Below are positions 35,892-45,608 of a stretch of 64,000 nt of DNA, piece after piece; position 1 is the stretch's first letter; the number at the start of each line of letters is the position of its first letter. Both the position numbers and the translations under genes were made by a program. The stretch comes from Oscillospiraceae bacterium. GTDB lineage: Bacteria; Bacillota; Clostridia; Oscillospirales; Acutalibacteraceae. The notes below the pieces were generated by a model. That model made no database searches. It had not been told where the DNA came from and was given only the letters and a program-made list of their open reading frames with translations. The stretch covers positions 49,239 to 113,238 of the forward strand of contig DOQR01000004.1 in NCBI GenBank assembly GCA_003514385.1, written 5' to 3'.

Positions 35892-37141
35892 AGAAAGTTA
35901 AAGTGAGCAAAAAAGGTGTAAGAAAAATAGTCGCTGCCGTTGCTGCGCTTCTGGCTGTGGTAGTGTTATGCTATGAGATAGGCAACTTCAACTCTTCAAA
36001 TGTGAAAACCCAACCCGCCGCTGCTACAACATATCGCAACAGCATAACGGTAAAGATGTTCGCCGTGCGCGATGAGTCACTTATAAACGGTTCTTCTTCG
36101 CTGACCTATGTTCCGCTTTTGCAGGATGGCGAGCGCGTCGCAGGAGGACAGGCTATTGCGGCGCAGTTCGGCAAAGCCGATTCTGCCTCGGCATATGTCG
36201 ACCTCGAAAATCTCAAAAACGAGCTTGAGAGGTATGAAAACTTAAACAGCCAGCAGAATCTTACAGAGCTTGACATATCAAAGATAAATCTTCAGGCAGA
36301 TTCATATTTTTATGAAATGCTCGACGATGTGCGGTCGGACAAAATCTCGGCACTTGAAGGCAGTGCGGAAAAATTCAGCGACAAGATGACCGCAAAGCAG
36401 ATACTTATAAACGGCAATATAGATTTTTCGGAGAAAATAGCATCTCTTAAGTCTGAAATAGCTTCTCTGACGGCGAAAGTCGGAACTGTCGATTACCTCA
36501 AGGCTGACGATACCGGCTATTATGTCTCGTCCGCCGACGGATATGAGAATACGCTGAGCTTTTCGGATGTTAAAAATCTCAGCAGCGATAAGATAAAAGC
36601 GGCACTGTCCGCTTCTCCCGCTGCGGTGTCCGCCAATACAAAGGGCAAGCTTATCCGCGGATATACATGGTACTTTGTCGGCATAGTCAACAAGTCCGAT
36701 GCCACAAAGCTCAATGACGGAGACAGCGTAACACTCAGGTGCGACAATATGTCGCGCGACGGCATAAATGCCACGGTTTATTACAGAGGCCCGATAAACA
36801 CAGATGAGACTGTCCTGATTCTTTCATCAAAGATAATGGATTCAGACATAGCTCGGCTCAGAACAGAAGATGTCGAAATAGTGATAAACGAGACCGACGG
36901 AATAAGAATAAACAAGTCCGCGGTCAGAGTTGTTGACGGCGTTCAGGGCGTGTATGTACTTACCGGCAATATCGTCCGATTCAAGAAGCTTGACATAATA
37001 TATACAGGCGATGACTATGTAGTCTCGAAGATGATAAAAGAGGATACATACGATGAAAATAAAGTGCCGTATCTGAAAATTTATGATGCGGTGATATTGG
37101 AAGGAAAGGATCTTAAAGATGGAAAACTTATCAGTTACTGA
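35888..37141 (+). CDS. HlyD-like membrane-anchored envelope protein
   Basis: A 417-residue protein with a basic N-terminus, one membrane segment (IVAAVAALLAVVVLCYEIG, about residues 13-31) and an extracytoplasmic part. That part resembles HlyD/biotinyl-lipoyl adaptor folds: beta strands near YVPLLQDGERVAGGQAIAA, a coiled coil at about residues 85-200, and a C-terminal beta barrel. It overlaps miaA (ATGA) and yggS by 23 bases, so it belongs to the yggS-sepF-divIVA division block. Proteins of this type are common at this locus in Clostridia; the role is not known to me. Confidence 0.75.
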   Translation: MKKVKVSKKGVRKIVAAVAALLAVVVLCYEIGNFNSSNVKTQPAAATTYRNSITVKMFAVRDESLINGSSSLTYVPLLQDGERVAGGQAIAAQFGKADSASAYVDLENLKNELERYENLNSQQNLTELDISKINLQADSYFYEMLDDVRSDKISALEGSAEKFSDKMTAKQILINGNIDFSEKIASLKSEIASLTAKVGTVDYLKADDTGYYVSSADGYENTLSFSDVKNLSSDKIKAALSASPAAVSANTKGKLIRGYTWYFVGIVNKSDATKLNDGDSVTLRCDNMSRDGINATVYYRGPINTDETVLILSSKIMDSDIARLRTEDVEIVINETDGIRINKSAVRVVDGVQGVYVLTGNIVRFKKLDIIYTGDDYVVSKMIKEDTYDENKVPYLKIYDAVILEGKDLKDGKLISY

Positions 37142-37844
37142 TGCTCGTCTGCAGCTCCTTGAAGACAACCTGAAAAAGGTTCGCGACGAGATAGCCGAAA
37201 CCGCGTTGAAGAGCGGCAGAGACCCGCGGGAAGTGAAACTCATGGCGGTGACAAAGACTGTTTCTGTCGAGCTTATAAATCATGCTATAGCCTGCGGAGT
37301 CGATCTCATCGGCGAAAACAAGGTTCAGGAAGTTCTGCTCAAGCGTCCGGAGCTCAATCTTGAGCACTGCAAGCTTCATCTTATCGGTCATCTGCAGAGC
37401 AATAAGATAAAAAAGATAGTCGGTCAGGTCGACATGATACAGAGCGTCGATTCGTTCGAGACCGCGCAGCAGATAAGCCGCCGCTCCGGAGAGCAGGGGA
37501 TAACGACCGACATACTGCTTGAAGTCAATATCGGCGAGGACGAAAACAAATTCGGATATTCCGCAGACGAAGTTGCAGACCAGCTCAAAAAAATATCGGA
37601 GCTCCAGTTTGTCAAAGTCAAAGGTATGATGACAGTGGCGCCGAATTTTAAAGATTCTGCGAAAAATCAGTGCGTTTTTGATAATATGCACAAACTGTTT
37701 ATTGACATCGGCGCCAAAAAAATGGATAATATAGATATGGACATTCTGTCTATGGGTATGTCCGGTGATTTCAAAGAGGCAATAGCGGCGGGCTCAACGC
37801 TTGTGCGTATAGGCTCGGCGATATTCGGAGACAGGCAATATTGA
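37119..37844 (+). CDS. yggS: YggS/YlmE family PLP homeostasis protein
   Basis: A PLP-carrying single-barrel protein that buffers pyridoxal phosphate and affects amino-acid metabolism. Lys46 in LMAVTKTVSVE binds PLP. GENKVQEVLLK, HLIGHLQSNKIKKI, VNIGEDENKFG and SMGMSGDFKEAI are the family blocks. 241 residues, slightly longer than the 230 typical. It precedes sepF, as ylmE does in B. subtilis. Confidence 0.94.
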   Translation: MENLSVTDARLQLLEDNLKKVRDEIAETALKSGRDPREVKLMAVTKTVSVELINHAIACGVDLIGENKVQEVLLKRPELNLEHCKLHLIGHLQSNKIKKIVGQVDMIQSVDSFETAQQISRRSGEQGITTDILLEVNIGEDENKFGYSADEVADQLKKISELQFVKVKGMMTVAPNFKDSAKNQCVFDNMHKLFIDIGAKKMDNIDMDILSMGMSGDFKEAIAAGSTLVRIGSAIFGDRQY

Positions 37845-37873
37845 TTTCTTTATAAATACGGGAGGAAAATATC

Positions 37874-38365
37874 ATGGGAATCTTTGACAAGGTAAAAAAC
37901 TTCATTGACAATTCTGACGAGGACACTATCGACGAGGATATCGAAAACGTTTATGATGACTCGGCAGACGACACTTATTCGTCCGACAGCACAGAGTCCT
38001 CTAAGTCGTTCAGCGATTTCAGCGCTTCTTCGAGACCGTCGTCGATCTCTTCGACGCCCAATATAGTTGATCTGCGTTCTTCGAGCCGCACTCCTGTTGT
38101 GCTCAAGAAGCTTGACAGATATCTTGATGTTCAGAGCGTTGCAGATGTGCTCAACGAGAAGAGAATAGTTATTCTTAATCTTGAGACCTGCCCCGCAGAC
38201 GATTCAAGACGCATTATCGATTTCCTTTCCGGTGTTGCATATGCAAATTCCGGAGATATCAAGAAAGTTGCCGGCAAAGCTTATATCATCACCCCCGACA
38301 GCGTTCCGCTTTCAGGTGATGTGCTTGAGGACATCGAGAACATGAGCGAAGGCTATTTTGATTGA
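37874..38365 (+). CDS. sepF: Cell division protein SepF
   Basis: A membrane-binding protein that anchors FtsZ. The N-terminal amphipathic helix (MGIFDKVKNFIDN) is followed by an acidic and Ser-rich linker (residues about 15-70), then the SepF domain (KLDRYLDVQSVADVLNEKR, then RRIIDFLSGVAYANSGDIKKV). 163 residues. GGGAGG precedes the ATG. Confidence 0.95.
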   Translation: MGIFDKVKNFIDNSDEDTIDEDIENVYDDSADDTYSSDSTESSKSFSDFSASSRPSSISSTPNIVDLRSSSRTPVVLKKLDRYLDVQSVADVLNEKRIVILNLETCPADDSRRIIDFLSGVAYANSGDIKKVAGKAYIITPDSVPLSGDVLEDIENMSEGYFD

Positions 38366-38395
38366 TATTTATTTCCCATTTAAGAGGTGTAGATA

Positions 38396-39604
38396 ATGCT
38401 TAAACCCGAACAGATCAGATCGCATCGTTTTATTTCTGCCGGTCGCGGGACTTATGAAGCCGGCGATGTTGATTCGTTTTTAAGCGAAGTCGCTGCGTCC
38501 TATGAGCAGGTGTTCAGAGAGAATGGCGACCTTGTTAAGAAGATAAGCCTTCTTGCCGAGAGAGTTTCGCAGTATAAGAAGGACGAGGACAATATAAGAC
38601 GTGCCTTGCTTACCGCCGAGCGTATGGCGGATAAGATCCAGCGTGAATCTCAGCAGAGCGCGCAGGAACAGCTTGATTCTGCTGAGAAGAGAGCGCAGGA
38701 GCTTATCGCATCGGCACAGAACAGAGCCGACGTTTTGGAGACTGCCGCATCGGTAAAGGCTTCTCAGCTTACAGAAGAATCAAATCGCAACGCTACCGAG
38801 CGCATAACTTCGGCAGAGCGTACCGCTTCTGCTATGATAAGCAATGCCGAGGCAAAAGCTAACGAGATAATTGAAAACGCCAAGAAGAATGCCCAGCTTG
38901 AGCTTGACAGGATAAATTCCGATATTCGTGTGAATTCAGTTACGCTCGAGAAGCTTGAAGGCGAAGTTTCCGCATTCCGCAATTTTATCCTTGACGCCTA
39001 TCAAAAGCATATCGATCTTATTTCTTCTCTTCCTCAGAAGCAGGAGATGCCGACAGTTCCGGCGATAAATACCGATGAGTATGTCTCTGAAATCTCAGCT
39101 CCCGTTGAAGATGATACAGATGCAGATAATGATGTTGTCATTGAGGAGCCTGAAGAGCCCGAAGAAGCCGAAAAAGATGAAGCTCCGGCAGAGAATGTTG
39201 AATCGGATGAAAAAGATCAAAAACCGGAAGAGCTGATTACCGCTTTTGCCAATGAATCCGAATTCAGCGAAGAAACGGCGGCTCCCGACGAGATAGTGGC
39301 AAACGATATACTTATGCAGTCTTTCGGAGTCGAAGATACATATGATCCCATGGCCGCGACGGAATCCGATTCATCAGATTCCAATGAATCGGATGATGAT
39401 GCTTCTGCAAATGGTTTTGTGATAAACGTCAGCGACATCAAGCATCATATTACTCCCGATGAATTTGAAGACGCTGATACAGATGATGATTTTGATACAC
39501 CTGCAAATGTTGACGATTTTTTAAACGACGACGATGACGAAGATGACGATGAAAGCGACGACCATTCTCGTCACTCACGTTTCAGAGGCTTTTTCAAAAA
39601 ATAA
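38396..39604 (+). CDS. divIVA: DivIVA-domain protein with long acidic C-terminus
   Basis: The N-terminus (LKPEQIRSHRFISAGRGTYE, then AGDVDSFLSEVAASYEQ) is the DivIVA membrane-curvature-binding segment. A long Ala/Glu-rich coiled coil occupies residues about 45-200. The C-terminal half is strongly acidic (many EEPE, DDD runs), with a basic tail (HSRHSRFRGFFKK). At 402 residues it is much longer than B. subtilis DivIVA (about 164). Position after sepF matches the division cluster, though ylmG and ylmH are absent. Confidence 0.92.
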   Translation: MLKPEQIRSHRFISAGRGTYEAGDVDSFLSEVAASYEQVFRENGDLVKKISLLAERVSQYKKDEDNIRRALLTAERMADKIQRESQQSAQEQLDSAEKRAQELIASAQNRADVLETAASVKASQLTEESNRNATERITSAERTASAMISNAEAKANEIIENAKKNAQLELDRINSDIRVNSVTLEKLEGEVSAFRNFILDAYQKHIDLISSLPQKQEMPTVPAINTDEYVSEISAPVEDDTDADNDVVIEEPEEPEEAEKDEAPAENVESDEKDQKPEELITAFANESEFSEETAAPDEIVANDILMQSFGVEDTYDPMAATESDSSDSNESDDDASANGFVINVSDIKHHITPDEFEDADTDDDFDTPANVDDFLNDDDDEDDDESDDHSRHSRFRGFFKK

Positions 39605-39618
39605 ATTTTGAGGTTTTT

Positions 39619-40137
39619 ATGATTCAAGCAATAACTCTTTTGGTGATTGCCGCGCTTGTGGCAATCGACCAGGTCATAAAAATTGCTGTTGTCAATCGCT
39701 TTGCGGCAGGCGGCAGCATGGATATTCTCTTCGGTCTTATCCGTATACGCTATGTCGAAAACACCGGTGCGGCGTTCAGCTCGATGCAGAACCAAACGGT
39801 TTTTCTGACGATTTTTACGGCTGTTGTTATAGTCATGTTCATTTTCCTGCTCATGACTAAAAAAATAAAGCCCGGCTTTATTTATTGGTGCGTCGCCGTT
39901 GTGATAGCCGGCGGAGCAGGCAACTTCATTGACCGCGTAGCAAGAGGCTTTGTTGTTGATTATATCGAGCCTACCTTTGTTAATTTTGCTGTTTTCAACT
40001 TTGCAGATTGCTGTGTTACCGTCGGAGCTGCACTGCTTATTATCAAGACAGTATATGATTTGATAAGAGAGAACAAAAAATATCTGTCCGATGACGACAA
40101 GAAAGCCGAAAACGGCGGAGATGAAAAAAATGTCTGA
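39619..40137 (+). CDS. lspA: Lipoprotein signal peptidase (SPase II)
   Basis: A four-pass membrane aspartic protease that cleaves lipoprotein signals. The two catalytic Asp are in GNFIDRVARGFVVDYI (GGAGNFIDR block) and FNFADCCVTVG. 172 residues; the C-terminus is Lys/Glu/Asp-rich. It overlaps rluD by 8 bases. lspA-rluD is a conserved pair. Confidence 0.95.
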   Translation: MIQAITLLVIAALVAIDQVIKIAVVNRFAAGGSMDILFGLIRIRYVENTGAAFSSMQNQTVFLTIFTAVVIVMFIFLLMTKKIKPGFIYWCVAVVIAGGAGNFIDRVARGFVVDYIEPTFVNFAVFNFADCCVTVGAALLIIKTVYDLIRENKKYLSDDDKKAENGGDEKNV

Positions 40138-41065
40138 GCTTTTGCCGGGTGGTTATTCGCTGAGCTTTTCGGTCGATTCCGAAGCAGCTGATCAGCGTAT
40201 AGACCGCACGGTCGCCGAGGCTTTTCCGGATCTTTCCCGTTCGCGTATCCAGCATATGGCTGAAAACGGATGTATAACCGTCAATGGCAAAATTGTCGGC
40301 AAGAGCTTCAAGCCGAAAGCGGACGATGAAGTGTCTGTTTATATCGAACCTGCTCAGGATGATACGGCGCAGCCGGAAAACATTCCGCTTGATATAAGAT
40401 ATGAAGACGACTGTATGCTCGTTGTCAACAAGTCTAAAGGCATGGTCGTTCATCCCGCGCCCGGCAACAGAAGCGGAACGCTTGTCAACGCGCTTTTGTA
40501 TCATTGCGGAAGCAGTCTTTCGGGGATAAACGGCGTTCTGCGTCCGGGCATCGTCCACAGGATAGACAAGGATACAAGCGGTCTTCTGCTTGTTGCCAAA
40601 AATGATATGGCTCATGCGTCGCTTGCCCATCAGATAAAAGAACACAGCCTGACGCGTGAATATGCGGCGGTTGTTTACGGAAAACTGCGCGAGCCCGAGG
40701 GCGTAATAGACGCACCGATAGGCAGAAACCCTAACGACAGAAAGAAAATGGCAGTGACGGACAAAAATTCCCGTCCTGCGGTTACACATTATTACACAGT
40801 AGAAGAATTTGAAAAGTTTACATTTGTAAGGCTGCGCCTTGAAACGGGTCGGACTCATCAGATAAGAGTCCATATGGCATATATAGGTCACCCGGTGGCA
40901 GGAGATGCCGTCTACGGTCCGAGAAATGTTATAACGGAGCTCGGCGGTCAGTGCCTGCACGCAAGGCTTCTCGGTTTTGATCATCCCGTGACGGGGGAGA
41001 GAATCGAGCTTTCATCTGAGCTGCCTGAATATTTCGATAACTTTTTAAGAAAAATCAGAAAGTGA
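40130..41065 (+). CDS. rluD: Ribosomal large-subunit pseudouridine synthase D-like
   Basis: Modifies U1911, U1915 and U1917 of 23S rRNA in the E. coli homologue. An S4 domain (DQRIDRTVAEAFPDLSRSRIQH) precedes the RluA core with GIVHRIDKDTSGLLLVAKN (catalytic Asp) and LETGRTHQIRVHMAYIGHPVAGD. I choose ATG 40130 behind GGCGGAG; ATG 40091 and 40121 are upstream in frame but badly placed. Linked to lspA. Confidence 0.93.
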   Translation: MSELLPGGYSLSFSVDSEAADQRIDRTVAEAFPDLSRSRIQHMAENGCITVNGKIVGKSFKPKADDEVSVYIEPAQDDTAQPENIPLDIRYEDDCMLVVNKSKGMVVHPAPGNRSGTLVNALLYHCGSSLSGINGVLRPGIVHRIDKDTSGLLLVAKNDMAHASLAHQIKEHSLTREYAAVVYGKLREPEGVIDAPIGRNPNDRKKMAVTDKNSRPAVTHYYTVEEFEKFTFVRLRLETGRTHQIRVHMAYIGHPVAGDAVYGPRNVITELGGQCLHARLLGFDHPVTGERIELSSELPEYFDNFLRKIRK

Positions 41066-41070
41066 GAGAT

Positions 41071-41895
41071 ATGAAAACAGATTTTTCCGATTGGCTGATA
41101 GTTTCCGATGTTGACGGCACTCTGAACACGAAACTCAGGATGCTGCCCGAACGGAATCTCAAAGCCATTACACATTTTGTTGAAGATCTCGGAGGCAATT
41201 TTACCCTTGCTTCCGGAAGAAATATATCTTCGCTCAGAAAGCACTATGATCGTCTGCCGATAAAATCCACGCCTGCGGTTATCCTAAACGGCGCGGGAAT
41301 CTATGATTATGAGCACGAAAAGATGCTTTCGTTTCATTCAATTGACGAACGCGGCATAGATATAGTAAGACGAGTGAATGAGCGCTTTCCGCTGATCCAG
41401 ATTGAGATATGCACAGATAGAGAGATATTTATTCTGAATCCCGGAGTTTTCAGCGGCGCGATGTCGCTGGCGGACGGAATACCGCATCAGAGCTTCAAAA
41501 AATTTGAAGATGTCCCGAAGAGCAATTGGGGAAAGGTCATATTTATGGGACTTCCGCCGATGGTTTCGCGAATGGTGAAGTATCTTAATTCTATAGATCA
41601 TTCGGGCGTTACATATATGTCGTCCTCAGTAGCAAGCTATGAGATGCTCCTTGAAGGCACAAACAAGGGTACTGCAGTGCTAGAAATAGCAGATATGCTT
41701 GGTATTCCGCATGAGCATACGGGTGCTATCGGAGACTATTTCAACGACTATGATATGATAAAGAGCGTCGGCGTTCCGGCAGTCTGCGGGCAGGCTCCGC
41801 AGGCGATGAAAGATGCTGCAACATTTGTTGCATGTCATTGCAATCACGGTGCCGTTGCCGATTTTCTTGAATATATTGAAAATAATTGCCAATAA
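41071..41895 (+). CDS. Cof-type HAD hydrolase
   Basis: A phosphatase of the haloacid dehalogenase superfamily, Cof/IIB type. Motif I is VSDVDGTLNTK, motif II LASGRN, and motif IV GAIGDYFNDYDMIKSVG, with the cap domain between. 274 residues. ATG 41071 is preferred to GTG 41062, which overlaps the rluD stop. Substrate is probably a sugar phosphate or flavin nucleotide, but this is not shown. Confidence 0.9.
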   Translation: MKTDFSDWLIVSDVDGTLNTKLRMLPERNLKAITHFVEDLGGNFTLASGRNISSLRKHYDRLPIKSTPAVILNGAGIYDYEHEKMLSFHSIDERGIDIVRRVNERFPLIQIEICTDREIFILNPGVFSGAMSLADGIPHQSFKKFEDVPKSNWGKVIFMGLPPMVSRMVKYLNSIDHSGVTYMSSSVASYEMLLEGTNKGTAVLEIADMLGIPHEHTGAIGDYFNDYDMIKSVGVPAVCGQAPQAMKDAATFVACHCNHGAVADFLEYIENNCQ

Positions 41896-41921
41896 ATACG
41901 GTATTACAGGAGGTGGCTGTT

Positions 41922-42767
41922 GTGGACACAATTGTCAGCAAACAGTTGAAGATCAAAGCTTGTAAGGTAAGAATGGGTGCAATTGAAGGCGTTTATAATG
42001 CAAAGTCCGGTCATCCGGGCGGCTCGCTTTCAATCGCCGATATCCTGACTTACCTCTACTTCCATCGGCTCAACATCGACCCGAAGAATCCGCAGTGGGA
42101 AGACAGGGACAGGCTCGTCATGTCGAAAGGTCATGCCGCGCCCGCCTATTATTCCGTACTTGCGCACAGAGGATATTTCCCCGTCGAGGAGCTCAAAACA
42201 CTCAGAAAGAGCGATTCGAGACTTCAGGGTCACCCGAACATGAGAACCGTTCCCGGCGTCGATGCCAGCACCGGTTCGCTCGGCCAGGGAATATCCGTGG
42301 CTGTCGGTATGGCACTTGGTGCAAAGCTTTCGGGCAAGAGCTTCAGAGTTTATACCATTCTCGGCGACGGCGAGATTCAGGAGGGTCAGGTCTGGGAGGC
42401 TGCAATGTATGCCTGCGCCAAGGGACTCGACAATCTTGTTGCTGTTGTCGACAACAACAACCTTCAGATAGACGGAACGATCGCAGAGGTCAATTCGCCT
42501 TATCCGATAGCCGAGAAGTTCAAGGCTTTCGGCTGGAATGTTCTTGAGATATATGCGGACAGCTTCGATGAGATGGATGCGGCATTCAATGCGGCTATCG
42601 AATTCAAGGGCAAGCCCACCGCGATAATCGCCAAGAGTGTCAAGGGCAAGGGCGTTTCCTTCATGGAGAATCAGTGCTCATGGCACGGCAAAGCTCCGAA
42701 CGAAGAGCAGTACAAAGAAGCTATGGAAGAGCTCAATGCGACTCTCACAAGCCTTGAAGCCAACTAA
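41922..42767 (+). CDS. tktN: Transketolase, N-terminal subunit
   Basis: The thiamine-diphosphate-binding half of a split transketolase of the pentose phosphate pathway. It shows SGHPGGSLSIADIL, KGHAAPAYYSVLA, STGSLGQGISVAVGMAL, and the ThDP/Mg motif GDGEIQEGQVWEAAM with DNNNLQIDG. The start is GTG 41922 with AGGAGGTG about 6 bases upstream; the frame extends to 41886 without conserved sequence. The C-terminal subunit follows after 24 bases. Confidence 0.95.
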   Translation: MDTIVSKQLKIKACKVRMGAIEGVYNAKSGHPGGSLSIADILTYLYFHRLNIDPKNPQWEDRDRLVMSKGHAAPAYYSVLAHRGYFPVEELKTLRKSDSRLQGHPNMRTVPGVDASTGSLGQGISVAVGMALGAKLSGKSFRVYTILGDGEIQEGQVWEAAMYACAKGLDNLVAVVDNNNLQIDGTIAEVNSPYPIAEKFKAFGWNVLEIYADSFDEMDAAFNAAIEFKGKPTAIIAKSVKGKGVSFMENQCSWHGKAPNEEQYKEAMEELNATLTSLEAN

Positions 42768-42791
42768 TTTCAGTGAAAGGAATGTCGTGCT

Positions 42792-43748
42792 ATGGCAGAT
42801 ATTATAAAAGCGGCAACGCGTGACGGTTACGGCAAAGCGCTCGTAGAGCTCGGTGCCATAAATGATAAGCTCGTCGTTCTCGATGCAGACCTTGCAGAGG
42901 CGACAAAAACAGCTATGTTCAAAAAGGCGTATCCGGACAGATTTTTTGATTCCGGTATCGCAGAGGGCAACATGATAGGCGTCGCCGGCGGACTCTCGAC
43001 CATCGGCTACACCGTATTTGCAAGCTCGTTTGCAATGTTCGCCGCGGGTCGTGCTTTTGAACAGATAAGAAACACAATCGGATATCCGCATCTCAATGTC
43101 AAGATCGGTGCTACCCATGCGGGTATATCGGTCGGCGAAGACGGCGCGAGCCATCAGTGCTGCGAGGATATTGCCCTTATGCGCACTATTCCCGGCATGG
43201 TTATAATCAACCCCGCCGATGATGTCGAAGCAAGAGCAGCTGTATTTGCTGCCGCTGAGTATGAAGGACCCGTATATCTTCGTTTCGGCCGCCTTGCAGT
43301 GCCGAGATTCAACGATCCCGATAACTATAAGTTTGAAATAGGCAAGTCGGTTCAGCTCGCAGACGGTAAAGATGTGACTATAATCGCAACCGGTCTTATG
43401 GTGAACGAGGCTGTTATGGCAAGAGAGATGCTCGAAAAAGAGGGCATTTCTGCAAGAGTCATCAATATGCATACAATAAAGCCTATTGACAGACAGGCGA
43501 TAGTTGACGCCGCAAGAGACACCGGCGCTATTGTTACCGCAGAAGAGCATTCCGTTATCGGCGGACTTGGCGGAGCAGTCAGCGAAGTTGTCTGCGAAAC
43601 TATACCTGTACCGGTCGTAAAGGTCGGCGTAGAGGATGTTTTTGGACGCTCCGGTCCGGCGGTCGAGCTTCTCCATATCTATGGTCTTGATGCGGAGAAC
43701 ATAGTCAAAAAAGCAAAGCAGGCGCTTGAACTCAAAGCCGCCCGCTGA
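42792..43748 (+). CDS. tktC: Transketolase, C-terminal subunit
   Basis: The second half of the split transketolase, with the pyrimidine-binding domain (FFDSGIAEGNMIGVAGGLS, where the Glu activates ThDP) and the C-terminal domain (VTAEEHSVIGGLGGAVSEV). 318 residues. Split enzymes of this kind are common in Clostridia. Together with rpiB at 21579 it supports a non-oxidative pentose phosphate pathway. Confidence 0.95.
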   Translation: MADIIKAATRDGYGKALVELGAINDKLVVLDADLAEATKTAMFKKAYPDRFFDSGIAEGNMIGVAGGLSTIGYTVFASSFAMFAAGRAFEQIRNTIGYPHLNVKIGATHAGISVGEDGASHQCCEDIALMRTIPGMVIINPADDVEARAAVFAAAEYEGPVYLRFGRLAVPRFNDPDNYKFEIGKSVQLADGKDVTIIATGLMVNEAVMAREMLEKEGISARVINMHTIKPIDRQAIVDAARDTGAIVTAEEHSVIGGLGGAVSEVVCETIPVPVVKVGVEDVFGRSGPAVELLHIYGLDAENIVKKAKQALELKAAR

Positions 43749-43770
43749 CAACAGACCGAAAGGTTTTCAA

Positions 43771-45588
43771 ATGGCTAAAAGCAGATTCAAAAAGAGTACA
43801 GTCGCAGTTGCTGCCGCGATCATTGTTGTGTTCGCGGCGGCAGCTACGGCTGCGTTGATTTTTCTGATGTCGGGCAAAAATAAGATACCCGACGCGGACT
43901 CTCAGGCAATTGTATATAAGTCAACCGACGGCGGAACATATCTTTCCGCCTATGGCAAAAAGCACAAACTGACGATATCGGACGATTCGTCGGTCTTACT
44001 TACTTCGGACGGCGAGTATCTTATCTATACCACCGCCTCGGCGAAGGTCAGCCGTAAATATGACCTCTATCTGTGCAGTATCAAGAATTCGTCAAACGCC
44101 AAAAAAGGCGCAAAGCTTTTAGACTACGGCGTTGAAAAAGAGTTCAGATATAATAACGGAACTCTGTATTATTCGAAGCAGAATCAGGACAACCTCTCCG
44201 TTATGACAACTGCATATGATATAAAGAAGAACAAAAAATCAGACATTGATTTTGCAATAAAAGAGCTGTTCCTGCCGGAAAACGGAGATTCGATTTATTA
44301 TCTCAAGCAGCTTTCCGATTCACAGTCGCTGTATGTTTATTCATCTTCGGACGGCGGCCGCGAGCTTGTCAAAAACGCCGCTAATATTCATTTTTATGAT
44401 AACGGCGAAAATTGCGAGATTCTCTTTGAGACCGGGTCTTATAACGAGGGAGAAGCGGAGCTCTTCTCAGTCTCTCCCGGAAAAAATCCGGTTCAGATAG
44501 CTACTATGGTCAGCTCCGTTTTATATGATTCGTATTCGCCCGGCGGCAATCTCTATTATTTTGTCAAAAAAGAGTCGCCTGCCGGCTGGCGCGATATTAT
44601 TGACGATGATATGGCGCAGGATGACGAGCTTATAAAAGAGCCGAACCGCAATGATTACACATTCATCTTCGGCTTCAGTATTCAATATCAGCTCGACATG
44701 AGCAAATATAACCGCAAGGTTTTGCGTGACAAAATACGTCAGGCTCTTGACGAACAGATAAAGGACGATTCTTTCACGCAGGGCTATAATCTCTATGCTA
44801 GAACTGCCGACGGTTCAAAGAAAATCGCGGAAAATGTTGTTCCCGATGAAGTATTTGCAGTTTCCGCTTCCGGCGAACCCGCCGCAGTATTCTATATGAC
44901 CGAGCTTTCCGACAGCACCGTCAGAATGTCCGATCTCGATTCGCAGCTCGGCTCCTCGTCGGTTGAATCGGTTGTTGAAACCGCTGTATCGGCGGTCAAA
45001 GCCTGCATCAAGAAAACCGGATACTTATATGCTGATACGCATTCCACACAGCCTGTGAAGCTCGATGCGTATAACGACAAGAAAGCGGAATTTATAATCT
45101 CCGGGGACAAGCTGTTTGTCAAATCGTTTGATGCTTCAAACGACACATTCTCGCTATTCAGGCACACGGTCACAAACGGCGTTGTATCTGCGGCTGAAAT
45201 GCTTGATACGGGTATAAAGGCTTGCAATATCATCGGCGCAGATGTGTGGTACCGGCGCAGCGTTACCGGGTCTTCGCTCTGCGATTTGTATAAATATTCG
45301 GCGGAAAAAGAGAAGATTGACGGCGATGTCGCGTCTTTTGCCGAACTTCCCGACGGAAGCGTTCTTATAGTAAAGAATTTCGTATCTTCTTCGGACGGGG
45401 AGATAGCCGATCTTTACTTATACGACGGCAAAAAGACCTCGCTTGTAGCAGAAAAAGCAGAACTCAAAAACATGAAATACTCCGACAAGGGTATATCTTT
45501 TATACGCAGCGGCGGAGATTTATGTATATATTCTAAAAATAAGCTTGCTATAATCGACGGCGGCGCGTATAATATTATCGCTTATTAA
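43771..45588 (+). CDS. Membrane-anchored protein of unknown function, beta-propeller-like
   Basis: A 605-residue protein with a basic start (MAKSRFKKSTVAVAAA), one membrane segment (about residues 10-32, ending LIFLMSG) and a large extracytoplasmic part. The body has repeated short units of the pattern YLYSSKDG/YYLKQ and D-G or Y-D-G turns, resembling WD40/DUF5050-type propeller repeats. ATG 43771 follows GAAAGG; the upstream in-frame ATG 43726 lies inside tktC. It is between transketolase genes and a DivIVA-like gene. I do not recognise a named family. Confidence 0.7.
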   Translation: MAKSRFKKSTVAVAAAIIVVFAAAATAALIFLMSGKNKIPDADSQAIVYKSTDGGTYLSAYGKKHKLTISDDSSVLLTSDGEYLIYTTASAKVSRKYDLYLCSIKNSSNAKKGAKLLDYGVEKEFRYNNGTLYYSKQNQDNLSVMTTAYDIKKNKKSDIDFAIKELFLPENGDSIYYLKQLSDSQSLYVYSSSDGGRELVKNAANIHFYDNGENCEILFETGSYNEGEAELFSVSPGKNPVQIATMVSSVLYDSYSPGGNLYYFVKKESPAGWRDIIDDDMAQDDELIKEPNRNDYTFIFGFSIQYQLDMSKYNRKVLRDKIRQALDEQIKDDSFTQGYNLYARTADGSKKIAENVVPDEVFAVSASGEPAAVFYMTELSDSTVRMSDLDSQLGSSSVESVVETAVSAVKACIKKTGYLYADTHSTQPVKLDAYNDKKAEFIISGDKLFVKSFDASNDTFSLFRHTVTNGVVSAAEMLDTGIKACNIIGADVWYRRSVTGSSLCDLYKYSAEKEKIDGDVASFAELPDGSVLIVKNFVSSSDGEIADLYLYDGKKTSLVAEKAELKNMKYSDKGISFIRSGGDLCIYSKNKLAIIDGGAYNIIAY

Positions 45589-45608
45589 AAGAAACGAGGG
45601 ATAAAAGC

